Below, in pieces: positions 31,701 to 40,065 of a stretch of 64,000 bases of DNA. Within the stretch, counting starts at the first letter, position 1, and every line of letters begins with the position of its first letter. Made by a program: the position numbers and the translations under genes. The DNA is from a bacterium (GTDB lineage: Bacteria; Oederibacteriota; CAKKQC01): assembly GCA_919901855.1 (NCBI GenBank), contig CAKKQC010000006.1, forward strand, positions 29,796 to 93,795, read 5' to 3'. The notes below the pieces were generated by a model. It was not told the DNA's origin, did no database searches, and saw only the letters and a list, made by a program, of their open reading frames with translations.

Positions 31701-33986
31701 TTATAGCTCCGGGTGGGCGTGCATGGCTTTGAGACGCCTCCAGCGCCGGTCCACCTCGGCCTGGGCTTCCTTGAGCAGGGCCTCGTTCTTCATGAGATGC
31801 CTCGTCTTCCCCATCATCTTGAGCCAGTCGGAGTGGGGGATCCGCCGGCCGATGGCGTCCGGATCGTACGTGATCGTCGTCTTGCCCTTTTCCACCTCGT
31901 AGAGGGGGAAGAAGCAGGAGTCCGCCGCGGCCTGCAGCACGGGCTGGGCCGCGTCGTCGGCCGTCCGCCAGTTCAGCGGGCAGTACGAGAGGACCTTGCC
32001 GAAGACGAACCCTTCGTGCTTCGCGTACCACTGCGCCTTCGCCATCTTCCGCATGAAGTCCTCGGGGTAGCCCTCGGACGCCTGGAAGACGTACGGAATG
32101 TGCGTGGCCGCGAACATCTGGACCGTGTCCTTGTGGTGGTACGTCTTGCCCGGTAGCTTGGCCCCGACCTCGGAGGTCGAGGTCCGGTGCCCCATCGGGG
32201 TCTCATACGACAACTGCGCGCCGGTATTCATATACGCCTGGTTGTCGTACTCGAGCACGATCATCTTGTGGCCGCGGTGGGCGGCGCCGAGGGTAGGGCC
32301 CATCCCGATGTCCATGCCCCCGTCGCCGGAGACCATCAGGAAAGTGGGATCCTTGACGTTCGGAAGCTCGCCCCGCCTGGAACGCTCGTGGTACATCTCG
32401 ACCAGCCCGGACAGCGTCGCCGCGCCGTTCTGGAAGAGGTTGTGGACGTACGTGATCCGGTGCGCGGTCGTCGGGTACCCGGTCGTGACGACCATCGCGC
32501 ACCCGGTGTGGAACAGGACGATGAGGTCGCCGTCGATCACGCGGTACGCCTGCTGGAGCGACGGGAAGATCCCGCACCCCGGGCACGCGCCGTGACCCGG
32601 CGCGACCCGGCTCGGCATCGCCGTCATCGCCCACAGGGGCTCGAGGTCCACCTTGAGCCGCCCTGTCGTCTCGTCCACCGTGACCTTCGCCATGTGCCGG
32701 GTCACTTCCTCGGTCGTGAGCGGGGGCAGGCCCATCGCCGGGTGCTTGGAGGGCTCGCCCTCCGTCAGCCCGTAGTAGTCGTTGGCCTTGCCGACCTTGC
32801 CCGTCTTCGCGGCCTCGATCGTCTCGGCGAAGAACGCTTCGGCATCGTGGGCGTAGAAATCCCGGCCGCCGAGCCCGTAGATCTTGGAGATCGTCCGGGT
32901 GTGGTTGTCGGGATCCTGCTGGATCGCGGCCCGGACCTCGGTGGTCAGGTTGCCGCCCTCGCCGCCGTAGGAGTCGGCGCGGTCCCCGATGAGGCAGGCC
33001 TTCGTCTTCTTGAGCGCCGCCCGGAAGAGGTCGCCGGGGAACGGCCGCAGGACGTTGGGGGAGAGCACGCCGACCTTGTTACCCTTGTCCCGCATCCGGT
33101 CCGCTACTTCCTTCGCCGTCTCGGCCGCCGAGTTCGCGATCACGAGCGCGGAATCCGCGTCCGCCATCCGGTATTCGTCGAGCACGGGGTAGAACCGGCC
33201 GGTCAGCTCCCCGAATTCCTTGAAGACCTGGGGGATGACCGAGCGGGCGGCCTCCATCGCGTCCGACAACTGCTTCTTGTTGTTGATGAGGTCCGGGTCG
33301 TTCATGTAGGGCCCGAACGTCACCGGGTGCGCCGGGTCCAGCGCCGTCATGGGCGCGTTCCGGCTCCCGAGGAACTTCTTGACCGCCGCGGGGTCGTCGA
33401 AGACCCAGAGGCGGCGCTTCTGGTGGCTCGTGAAGAAGCCGTCGTAGCAGACCATGACCGGGAGCTGGACGTCCTTGTGCTCCCCGATCCGGACCGCGCA
33501 GAAGTTCATGTCGTACGCGGCCTGGGGGTCGCGCGCGAGCAGCATGATCCAGCCCGTGTTGAGCGCCATGTAGATGTCCGAGTGGTCGCCGCGGATGTCG
33601 AGCGGCGCCGACACGGTCCGGCAGGCGATATCCAGGACCATGGGCTGGCGGGTGCCGGACTGGACCGGCAACTGCTCCATGGCGAACAGGATGCCCTGCG
33701 CGGACGTCGCGTTGAGCACGCGCCCGCCGCCGAGCGCCGCGCCGTAGCAGATGCCCGCCGCGCCGTGCTCGCCGTCGCCGGCGATCATGACGACGTCGTG
33801 CTCGCCGTTCGCCTGCATCTTCGCCAGGCCTTCGGCGACCTCCGTCGACGGGGTGATGGGGAAGTACCCCATTACGTGGAATCCGATGTCCTTCCCCGCG
33901 ATCGCGGCGGCCTCGTTGCCGGAGCGGAATTCCTGCTTCTGCTTCGCCGTGCCCTTCGGGGTGGTCCTGATTTCGGTCTTGCTCAT
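31701..33986 (-). CDS. porAB: Pyruvate:ferredoxin oxidoreductase-like PorA-PorB fusion
   Basis: 761 residues, a fusion of the alpha and beta subunits. Residues 1-about 410 are PorA: GYFPITPSTEVAEGLAK, ATSAQGILFAMEQLPV, and FRSGNEAAAIA. The remainder is PorB: HGACPGCGIFPSLQQAYRVI cysteines and the TPP motif GDGGMDIGMGPTLGAAHRG then NQAYMNTGAQLS. In other organisms these are separate genes, and PorABGD complexes are four-part; here two fusions make the whole enzyme. It oxidises pyruvate or another 2-oxoacid to acyl-CoA, CO2 and reduced ferredoxin; substrate is not certain. GAGGAGG precedes the ATG. Confidence 0.9.
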   Translation of the reverse strand: MSKTEIRTTPKGTAKQKQEFRSGNEAAAIAGKDIGFHVMGYFPITPSTEVAEGLAKMQANGEHDVVMIAGDGEHGAAGICYGAALGGGRVLNATSAQGILFAMEQLPVQSGTRQPMVLDIACRTVSAPLDIRGDHSDIYMALNTGWIMLLARDPQAAYDMNFCAVRIGEHKDVQLPVMVCYDGFFTSHQKRRLWVFDDPAAVKKFLGSRNAPMTALDPAHPVTFGPYMNDPDLINNKKQLSDAMEAARSVIPQVFKEFGELTGRFYPVLDEYRMADADSALVIANSAAETAKEVADRMRDKGNKVGVLSPNVLRPFPGDLFRAALKKTKACLIGDRADSYGGEGGNLTTEVRAAIQQDPDNHTRTISKIYGLGGRDFYAHDAEAFFAETIEAAKTGKVGKANDYYGLTEGEPSKHPAMGLPPLTTEEVTRHMAKVTVDETTGRLKVDLEPLWAMTAMPSRVAPGHGACPGCGIFPSLQQAYRVIDGDLIVLFHTGCAMVVTTGYPTTAHRITYVHNLFQNGAATLSGLVEMYHERSRRGELPNVKDPTFLMVSGDGGMDIGMGPTLGAAHRGHKMIVLEYDNQAYMNTGAQLSYETPMGHRTSTSEVGAKLPGKTYHHKDTVQMFAATHIPYVFQASEGYPEDFMRKMAKAQWYAKHEGFVFGKVLSYCPLNWRTADDAAQPVLQAAADSCFFPLYEVEKGKTTITYDPDAIGRRIPHSDWLKMMGKTRHLMKNEALLKEAQAEVDRRWRRLKAMHAHPEL

Positions 33987-33996
33987 GATGGCCTCC

Positions 33997-34998
33997 TCAC
34001 TTCACGAATTCGGGGAACTGGGGAATCCGGGTCCTGTCGGCGAGCCCGGGGGTCTCCGGTTCCTTCGAGAACGCGCCCGTCGGGCAGGACTCCACGCACC
34101 GGAAGCATCCCTTGCAGTACCGGTAGTCCACGCCCTTGAGTTTGCTCTTCGTCGGGATCTTGCCCGTCCCCTCGAACTCCCACACGAGGCAGAGGTCGGG
34201 GCAGACGAGGTCGCAGACCCCGCAGTTGATGCACTTCTTCTGGTCGAGCACGGGCAGGAAGCCCATGCGCGAGGTGGTCAAGTCGTTCCACGCGCTGTTG
34301 CCCGGCGTGGGAAGCGCCCCGCCCATCGGGGCCGTCTTCCAGCCCCAGACCGGCTGGGTCTGGAGCCGCGGCAGGTCCGCGGTCCCGGTGCCGATCCCGG
34401 ACAGGACCTCGAACTCCTTGCCCCCGCGGTTGAAGGCGCGCTCGTTGGACGCGACGGCCTCCGGGTGCTTGCCCGCGAACTCCTCGCACAGGGCTCCGAG
34501 GACTTCCTTGGAAGTCAGGAACGGGAAGAGCGCGCTCAGCGTGCCCAGGAGGACGGCGTTGGGCCGCGACTTCTCCTCGACCGCGATCTTGAGGGCGTCG
34601 ATCCGGACGACCTGGGTGCCCTTGGGGAGCTTCTTGAGCATCTCGGGGACGATGCCCTGCGGTGCGTTGTAGATGACCGTGGAGTCGCTCCTGACGCCCG
34701 CGATCGTGGCCGGGTTGCGCAGGAGCAGCTCGTGGAAGATCACGACGACGTCGGGGATCTCGACCGGCGCCGCGTTGCGGAGCGGCAGGTCGCTGGGCCC
34801 GATGCGGACGTTGGACCGGACGGGCGTGCCCTTCTTTTCCGAACCGTAGGACGAGAAGTGGGCTCCGTTGAACCCCATGCGGATCACGGCGGCGGCGCCG
34901 AGGATCTGGCCGGCCGCGTGGGCGCCCAGGCCGCCGATCGACTCGAACCGGATCTCGAAGAAGCGGTCGCTTACGGGAATCTTGTCTGGGCGGCTCAT
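33997..34998 (-). CDS. porGD: PorG-PorD fusion (gamma and ferredoxin subunits)
   Basis: 333 residues from the ATG at 34998, with AAGGAGG upstream. Residues 1-about 200 are PorG: RFESIGGLGAHAAGQILG and SSYGSEKKGTPVRSNVRI are the standard signatures. The C-terminal 110 residues are a two-cluster ferredoxin, PorD: KCINCGVCDLVCPDLC and YCKGCFRCVESCPTGAF. It carries electrons out of the TPP/CoA core in PorAB. The start overlaps the stop of the GltD-like gene upstream by 4 nt. Confidence 0.9.
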   Translation of the reverse strand: MSRPDKIPVSDRFFEIRFESIGGLGAHAAGQILGAAAVIRMGFNGAHFSSYGSEKKGTPVRSNVRIGPSDLPLRNAAPVEIPDVVVIFHELLLRNPATIAGVRSDSTVIYNAPQGIVPEMLKKLPKGTQVVRIDALKIAVEEKSRPNAVLLGTLSALFPFLTSKEVLGALCEEFAGKHPEAVASNERAFNRGGKEFEVLSGIGTGTADLPRLQTQPVWGWKTAPMGGALPTPGNSAWNDLTTSRMGFLPVLDQKKCINCGVCDLVCPDLCLVWEFEGTGKIPTKSKLKGVDYRYCKGCFRCVESCPTGAFSKEPETPGLADRTRIPQFPEFVK

Positions 34999-36401
34999 AG
35001 TGTTCCTCCTTGCGCCGGCACCGGCTTCAGGGCGTCCCACGGTTCCTGGTTCAGGAACCGGTGGATCCCGGCGGCCGCCTTGCGTCCGGCGACCACTGCC
35101 CGGACGACCAGGTCGGCCCCGAGGACGGCGTCACCACCGGAGAACACGCCCGGCCGCGTTGTCGCGCCGGTCTCGGCGTTCACCAGGATGTTGCCCTCGG
35201 GGGAGAGACCCAGCCCCAGGCTCTTGGTTGCGAGATCAGAGTCCAGCTTGAATCCGAAAGCCATGACCGCCGTCTCGGCGGCCATTTCGAACTCGCTGCC
35301 CGCGACCGGCTTCGGCGAGCGGCGCCCTTCGGCGTCCGGCTCCCCGAGTTCCATCTTCTGGAACTTGATGGCCCGCAGTTTGCCATTCGGGCCGGCCAGA
35401 AACTCGAGCGGCGAGATCAGGAGGATGAACTCGACCCCCTCCTCCTTCGCCATCTTCACTTCCTTCTTGCTGCCGGGCATGTTGGCCTCGTCCCGGCGGT
35501 ACGCGATCACGGCCCGGCTCGCCCCGCGCCGGATCGCGCTCCGGGCGCAGTCCATGGCCGTGTCGCCTCCGCCGAGCACGATCACGGGCATGCCCCTGAC
35601 GGGCATGCCTTCCGCGCCGTCCTTCAGGAACTCGAGCGACTGCACGATGCCCGGGAGTTCCCGGCCCGGGAGCTTGGGGACCGAGGACAGCCAGGTGCCG
35701 GGGGCGACGAAGACCGCGTCGTGGCCCTTGACCAGCTCATCGAACGCCACGTCCTTTCCCACGCGCGTGTTCCCCTTGAAGACGACCCCCGCCTTTTCGA
35801 GCAGCGACCACCGGTTCTGCATGGTCGCGGGCTGGATCTTGAAGTGGGGCAGGCCGAACCGGAGCAGGCCGCCGGCTTCCGGCAGCGAGTCGTAGATCGT
35901 GACCGCATGGCCGAGCGCCCGGAGCTGTTCGGCGACCGACAGCCCGGCGGGCCCCGCACCCACGACGCCGACCTTCTTGCCGGTCGGAGAGCCGACGGGG
36001 AGCGGAATGTCGCCCTGCGACCGGGCGTAGTCGTTGATGAACCGCTCGATCGATCCGATGGCGACCGCCTCGCCCTTGATGCCGAGCGCGCACTTGCCCT
36101 CGCAAAGCCGGTCCTGGGGGCAGACCCGGCCGCAGATCTCGGGCATGGCGCTCGTGGTCCGGCTCAGGGCCGCGGCCTCCATGAACTTGCCCTCCGCCGT
36201 GAGGGCGACCCACTCGGGAATCCGGTTCTTGAGCGGGCAGCCCCGGAGCGAGCACTGGGCCTGCTTGCACTTGATGCAGCGCTTGGCTTCCTGAACGGCC
36301 GCCTCGGCCGTAAAGCCCAGCTTGATCTCGGCGAACGAGGTCTTGCGCTGTTCCAGGGTCGCCTGGGGCATCTCCTGGCGCGGTATGATTTCTCGAGCCA
36401 T
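34995..36401 (-). CDS. Second GltD/NfnB-like Fe-S flavin oxidoreductase
   Basis: 468 residues from the ATG at 36401, with AAGGAGG 8 nt upstream. The same plan as NfnB: KRCIKCKQAQCSLRGCPL and ICGRVCPQDRLCEGKC cysteines, FAD at VGVVGAGPAGLSVAEQL, NAD(P) at VIVLGGGDTAMDCARSAIRRG, and VFSGGDAVLGADLVV. It has no own alpha-type partner and is fused by overlap to the por genes. It may move electrons between NAD(P)H and the Por ferredoxin domain. The operon's first gene, so its promoter lies in the 36402-36506 gap. It is a clear paralogue of the gene at 29451. Confidence 0.8.
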   Translation of the reverse strand: MAREIIPRQEMPQATLEQRKTSFAEIKLGFTAEAAVQEAKRCIKCKQAQCSLRGCPLKNRIPEWVALTAEGKFMEAAALSRTTSAMPEICGRVCPQDRLCEGKCALGIKGEAVAIGSIERFINDYARSQGDIPLPVGSPTGKKVGVVGAGPAGLSVAEQLRALGHAVTIYDSLPEAGGLLRFGLPHFKIQPATMQNRWSLLEKAGVVFKGNTRVGKDVAFDELVKGHDAVFVAPGTWLSSVPKLPGRELPGIVQSLEFLKDGAEGMPVRGMPVIVLGGGDTAMDCARSAIRRGASRAVIAYRRDEANMPGSKKEVKMAKEEGVEFILLISPLEFLAGPNGKLRAIKFQKMELGEPDAEGRRSPKPVAGSEFEMAAETAVMAFGFKLDSDLATKSLGLGLSPEGNILVNAETGATTRPGVFSGGDAVLGADLVVRAVVAGRKAAAGIHRFLNQEPWDALKPVPAQGGTL

Positions 36402-36460
36402 GACGTATTCCTCCTTGGTGTATGCGGTCCAATTAGAACAACCAACATACTGCTTTGTGG

Positions 36461-36488
36461 GGTCCCATAGGACCATGACCTTGGTCAT
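36461..36488. promoter_or_regulatory. Paired dyads in the divergent por/anSME promoter region
   Basis: Two perfect short palindromes touch: GGTCC-CATA-GGACC at 36461-36474 and ATGACC-TT-GGTCAT at 36475-36488. Both share a GACC/GGTC core. They sit 60-90 nt upstream of the por operon start and about 20-45 nt before the anSME-like gene. They look like operator sites for a regulator acting in both directions. No clear -10 or -35 was found beside them. Confidence 0.4.
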
Positions 36489-36506
36489 GTCCGGAAAAAG
36501 CCTTCC

Positions 36507-37733
36507 GTGAGGCCCGCCTCAGGCGAAAACGCAGGCGGGCCAGCGTTTCCCGTGCGGCCGCAGGTGCAGAATCTGCTGATCAAGCCCGCCGGCCCGGACT
36601 GCAACCTCGCGTGCGGGTACTGTTTTTACCGGCCCAAGGCCGCGCTCTACCCGGGCGAGTCGCCGCGTCGCATGACGGCTTCCGTACTCGCCGAGCTCGT
36701 GCGCCAGTACACGGTGTTCGGGGGAGAGACATGCTCGTTCTGCTGGCAGGGAGGCGAGCCGACGCTCATGGGCCTCGGCTTCTTCCGCGAGGCGTGCGGC
36801 TGGATGGAACGGTTCGGGACGGCCGGGCAGACCATGGCGAACTCGATCCAGACCAACGGCATCCTGCTCGACGACGAGTGGGGGGAGTTCTTCGCGCGCC
36901 GGCGGTTCTTCGTCGGGCTGTCGCTCGACGGCCCGGCGGCGGTCCACGACCGCTGGCGGCGCGATGCGGGGGGGCGGGCGACTTTCGCCCGGGTGCTGCG
37001 CGCCGCGAGACTGTTGGAACGGCACGGCGTGCCGTTCAACGTGCTGGCGGTGGTCACGCGCGAGACCGCGGACGCGCCGGAAGCGGTCTACGAATACCTC
37101 GTCGAGTCCGGGTTCCGGCATCTTCAATTCATTCCCGTCGCGGAAACCGGGCCGGACGGCTCGCCGACCCCGGCGTCGGTGCCGCCGGCGGCCTGGGGGG
37201 AGTTCCTGTGCCGGCTCTTCGACCGGTGGCTGGCCGACGATCCGCCGGCGGCGTCGATCCGGACTTTCGACGGGCTGGTCGCGCTTGCGGCCGGCCTTCC
37301 AGGCGCCGAATGCATCTTCGAGGCCGGGTGCGCCCGGTACGCGGTCGTCGAGCACAACGGCGACGTCTACGCCTGCGACTTCCTCGTGGAGCCGGCATGG
37401 AAGCTGGGGAACCTCACGACCGAGCCGCTCTGGACGCTTCTCCAGGGCCCCCGCTGGCAGGCCTTCCGGGCGCTGAAGCCCGCCCGGCCCGGCGCCTGCC
37501 GGGCGTGTGCCTGGGCTGGCTGGTGCGGCGGAGGCTGCCCGACCCATCGCCGGGTCGCTTCGGCCCCAAGGGGCGGCGCCGGCGAGTTCGACCGGCCTTC
37601 GTATTTCTGCGCATCCTATAAGGCCTTCTTTGCCCACGCCGGGGACCGGATCCGGGTCCTGGCGGGGACCCTCTCGGGGTCCCTGAGCGGTCCTGATGGC
37701 CGGGGGCGCGCATTCGGGGCGGATGAGGTATAA
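36507..37733 (+). CDS. Radical-SAM/SPASM enzyme, anSME-like
   Basis: 408 residues from a GTG; a second in-frame GTG at 36552 is also possible. The radical-SAM cluster is DCNLACGYCFY (Cys32, Cys36, Cys39). The rest matches anaerobic sulfatase-maturating enzymes: SFCWQGGEPTLMGLGFF, NSIQTNGILLDDEW, VGLSLDGPAAVHDRWR, and the SPASM cysteines from GCARYAVVEHNGDVYACDFLV to CRACAWAGWCGGGCP. Such enzymes turn a Cys or Ser of sulfatases into formylglycine. No sulfatase is in the window, so its client is elsewhere or it is a related peptide-modifying enzyme. The gene is divergent from the por operon. Confidence 0.8.
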   Translation: MRPASGENAGGPAFPVRPQVQNLLIKPAGPDCNLACGYCFYRPKAALYPGESPRRMTASVLAELVRQYTVFGGETCSFCWQGGEPTLMGLGFFREACGWMERFGTAGQTMANSIQTNGILLDDEWGEFFARRRFFVGLSLDGPAAVHDRWRRDAGGRATFARVLRAARLLERHGVPFNVLAVVTRETADAPEAVYEYLVESGFRHLQFIPVAETGPDGSPTPASVPPAAWGEFLCRLFDRWLADDPPAASIRTFDGLVALAAGLPGAECIFEAGCARYAVVEHNGDVYACDFLVEPAWKLGNLTTEPLWTLLQGPRWQAFRALKPARPGACRACAWAGWCGGGCPTHRRVASAPRGGAGEFDRPSYFCASYKAFFAHAGDRIRVLAGTLSGSLSGPDGRGRAFGADEV

Positions 37734-37777
37734 AGGAAAGACTCTGAGTGACCCGAGTTTCGAGGAGGTGTCGACCC

Positions 37778-38419
37778 ATGGCTGATCTGTCCGCCCTGAA
37801 GGCGTCGGTGCTCAACGGCAAGCGCGTGGTGGCCGAGACCCTGGCTCGCGAGGCGCTCGCGGCCGGCGTGGACCCCGTCGTCGTCATGAAGGAAGCCCTC
37901 ATTCCCGCGATGAACGAGGTCGGCGAGAAATTCACGGCGGGCGAGTACTTCGTCCCCGAGATGCTCGTCGCGGCAAAGGCCATGAAGGCCGCGATGGAGG
38001 TCCTCCGGACCAAGCTCGTCGCGGGCTCCTTCACGCCCGCGGGCAAGGTCGTGATCGGGACCGTGCGGGGCGACCTGCACGACATCGGCAAGAACCTCGT
38101 CAAGGTCATGCTCGAGGGCGCGGGGTTCGAGGTCATCGATCTCGGCGTCGACGTGGCCCCCGAGAAATTCGTCGAGGCGGCCAAGCAGCACTCGGCCCAG
38201 CTCGTTGCCATGTCGGCCCTCCTGACGACGACCATGCTCGCGATGCCGGACACGGTGAAGGCCCTGGATGCGGCCGGCCTGCGGGGGAAGGTCAAGGTCA
38301 TGGTGGGCGGGGCCGCGACGACCGAGGCCTTCGCGAAGGAGATCAACGCGGACGGCTACGGGGCTGATGCGGCCGGGGCGGTCTCGCTGGCGCGGAAGCT
38401 CGTCGGGGCGCCCGCGTAG
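37778..38419 (+). CDS. B12-binding corrinoid protein (MtaC/MtbC family)
   Basis: 213 residues. GAGGAGG before the ATG at 37778 sets the start. Residues 1-80 are the four-helix cap (VVAETLAREALAAGVDP ... FVPEMLVAAKAMKAAM); residues 88-213 are the Rossmann B12 fold with the cobalt-ligand motif Asp99-Leu-His101-Asp-Ile-Gly104, then LVAMSALLTTTMLAMP and VMVGGAATT. It carries a methyl group on cobalt between methyltransferases. Downstream genes are its activator and two methyltransferases. A hairpin at 38456 separates it from them. Confidence 0.9.
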   Translation: MADLSALKASVLNGKRVVAETLAREALAAGVDPVVVMKEALIPAMNEVGEKFTAGEYFVPEMLVAAKAMKAAMEVLRTKLVAGSFTPAGKVVIGTVRGDLHDIGKNLVKVMLEGAGFEVIDLGVDVAPEKFVEAAKQHSAQLVAMSALLTTTMLAMPDTVKALDAAGLRGKVKVMVGGAATTEAFAKEINADGYGADAAGAVSLARKLVGAPA

Positions 38420-38455
38420 AGCACGGCCATCCGGCAGGATCGGGACGGCGTTAGT

Positions 38456-38486
38456 TGCGCCGGGCCGCGTAAGGCGGTCCGGCGCA
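38456..38486 (+). other. 13-bp hairpin between corrinoid protein and activator genes
   Basis: TGCGCCGGGCCGC at 38456-38468 and GCGGTCCGGCGCA at 38474-38486 pair over 13 bp (one G-U in RNA) around a GTAAG loop. It lies 36 nt after the corrinoid protein stop and 58 nt before the activator start. It has no T tract, so it may stabilise the upstream message or partly stop transcription so that little activator is made. Confidence 0.55.
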
Positions 38487-38544
38487 TGCGTCTTCGGGGG
38501 GCATTCCACATGAGCCGGCCGGGCCGCCCCATCGGGGGATCCTC

Positions 38545-40065
38545 GTGAGGCGGAACGCCCGCCTCGTGCTCCGGCCGATCGGGGTCGAGATGAGCGTGAA
38601 GCCGGGCACCGCGCTCGCGGACGCCCTCGTCGTCCACGGCGTCGAGTTCCCCTGCGGGGGCCGCGGCCGCTGCCGCGGGTGCCGCGTCCGCGTGGTCGAG
38701 GGGTCGCTCGCCGAATCGGCCGCCGACCGCGAACGGCTCTCCGCGGAGGAACTCGCCGGCGGCTGGCGGCTGGCCTGCCAGGCGCGCGTGGAGGGCGACC
38801 TCGTCCTCGAGCTGCGGCAGTGGTCGGGACTGATCCTCGCCGACGAAACGTCCTTCCCGTTCGAGCCCTCGCCGGGCCTCGGGATCGCGGTGGACATCGG
38901 CACCACGACGGTGGTCGCCCAGCTCCTGGACCTCACGAGCGGACAGGTCCTCGGCACCCGGACCGCCCTCAACCCGCAGGCGCGCTGGGGGGCGGATGTG
39001 ATGAGCCGCATCAGCGCGGCGCTGGCGCCCGGCGGGCCGGCCATGCTCCGCGACGCGATCCGGACGCAGATCGCGTCCATGGTCAACAGTCTGCTCAAGG
39101 GCGCGCCGCACGCCGGCCCGCTAACGAGCGCTGCGCTCGTCGGGAACTCGGCCATGCACCACCTCTTCCTCGGGCATGACGTGACGCCGCTGTCCCGGTA
39201 CCCGTTCGAGCCGGAGCATCCGGAGGCGGGTTGGCTCAACGGGGGGGATCTCGGCTGGACGGCGCGCGCGCGCGATGCCCGCGTCCTCTTCCTCCCGATC
39301 CTGGGGGGGTTCGTCGGGAGCGACATCCTCGCCGTCATCCTCGCGACCCGGATCCACGAGGCCACCGGGCCGACGGGCTGTACCGACCTCGGGACCAACG
39401 GGGAGATCGTGTTCACGGCGGGGCGGGAGATCGTCGTCGCGTCGACGGCCGCGGGCCCGGCGTTCGAGGGCGCGCGGATCTCGTGCGGCATGCGCGCGGC
39501 GCCCGGCGCGATCGACCGGGTGACGCAGGACGGCAAGACCCTGACGACGCACGTCATCGGCGGCGGAACGGCGCAGGGCGTATGCGGCAGCGGCCTCGTC
39601 GACGCCGTCGCGGCCGGGCTGGACCTGGGGCTCATCCAGCCCTCGGGCCGGCTGGCGAAGGACCCCCTGCCCCTGCGCGCTGCCGTCGGGCTCAGGCAGG
39701 CGGACATCCGGGAACTCCAGCTCGCCAAGGGCGCGATCGCGGCCGGAATCCGGATTCTCATGGACGAGGTCGGCCTGCCGCCGGGGACCGTCTGCCCGTT
39801 CTACCTGGCGGGGGCGTTCGGCAACAGCCTGTCGGTGGCCGGCGCCCGCCGGATCGGCCTGCTGCCGTTTCCGGAGGGCTCGGTCAAACCCGCCGGCAAC
39901 GCGGCCCTCCTGGGTGCGAAGATGGTGCTCGGCATGAAGGGTCTGGGGGCGGCGGCCCTGGCGTCGTTGCTGCCCCGGATCCGGCACGTGCCGCTCGAAC
40001 GGCGCCCCGACTTCCAGGAGCTGTTCGCGGAAGCCATGACCTTTCCGGAGGGATCGCCGCAATGA
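38545..40065 (+). CDS. RACo-like ASKHA activator of corrinoid proteins
   Basis: 506 residues from GTG. The N-terminus is a [2Fe-2S] domain with Cys37, Cys43, Cys46 and Cys78 (FPCGGRGRCRGC and LACQA). The C-terminal ASKHA ATPase has GIAVDIGTTTVVAQLLDL, then NGEIVFTA, GGGTAQGVCGSGLVDAV and FYLAGAFGNSLSVAGARRIG. Such proteins use ATP to push an electron onto inactive Co(II), restoring Co(I). The stop overlaps the start of the UroD-like methyltransferase. A stretch of 125 nt with a hairpin separates it from the corrinoid gene; the activator is needed only in small amounts. Confidence 0.9.
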   Translation: MRRNARLVLRPIGVEMSVKPGTALADALVVHGVEFPCGGRGRCRGCRVRVVEGSLAESAADRERLSAEELAGGWRLACQARVEGDLVLELRQWSGLILADETSFPFEPSPGLGIAVDIGTTTVVAQLLDLTSGQVLGTRTALNPQARWGADVMSRISAALAPGGPAMLRDAIRTQIASMVNSLLKGAPHAGPLTSAALVGNSAMHHLFLGHDVTPLSRYPFEPEHPEAGWLNGGDLGWTARARDARVLFLPILGGFVGSDILAVILATRIHEATGPTGCTDLGTNGEIVFTAGREIVVASTAAGPAFEGARISCGMRAAPGAIDRVTQDGKTLTTHVIGGGTAQGVCGSGLVDAVAAGLDLGLIQPSGRLAKDPLPLRAAVGLRQADIRELQLAKGAIAAGIRILMDEVGLPPGTVCPFYLAGAFGNSLSVAGARRIGLLPFPEGSVKPAGNAALLGAKMVLGMKGLGAAALASLLPRIRHVPLERRPDFQELFAEAMTFPEGSPQ

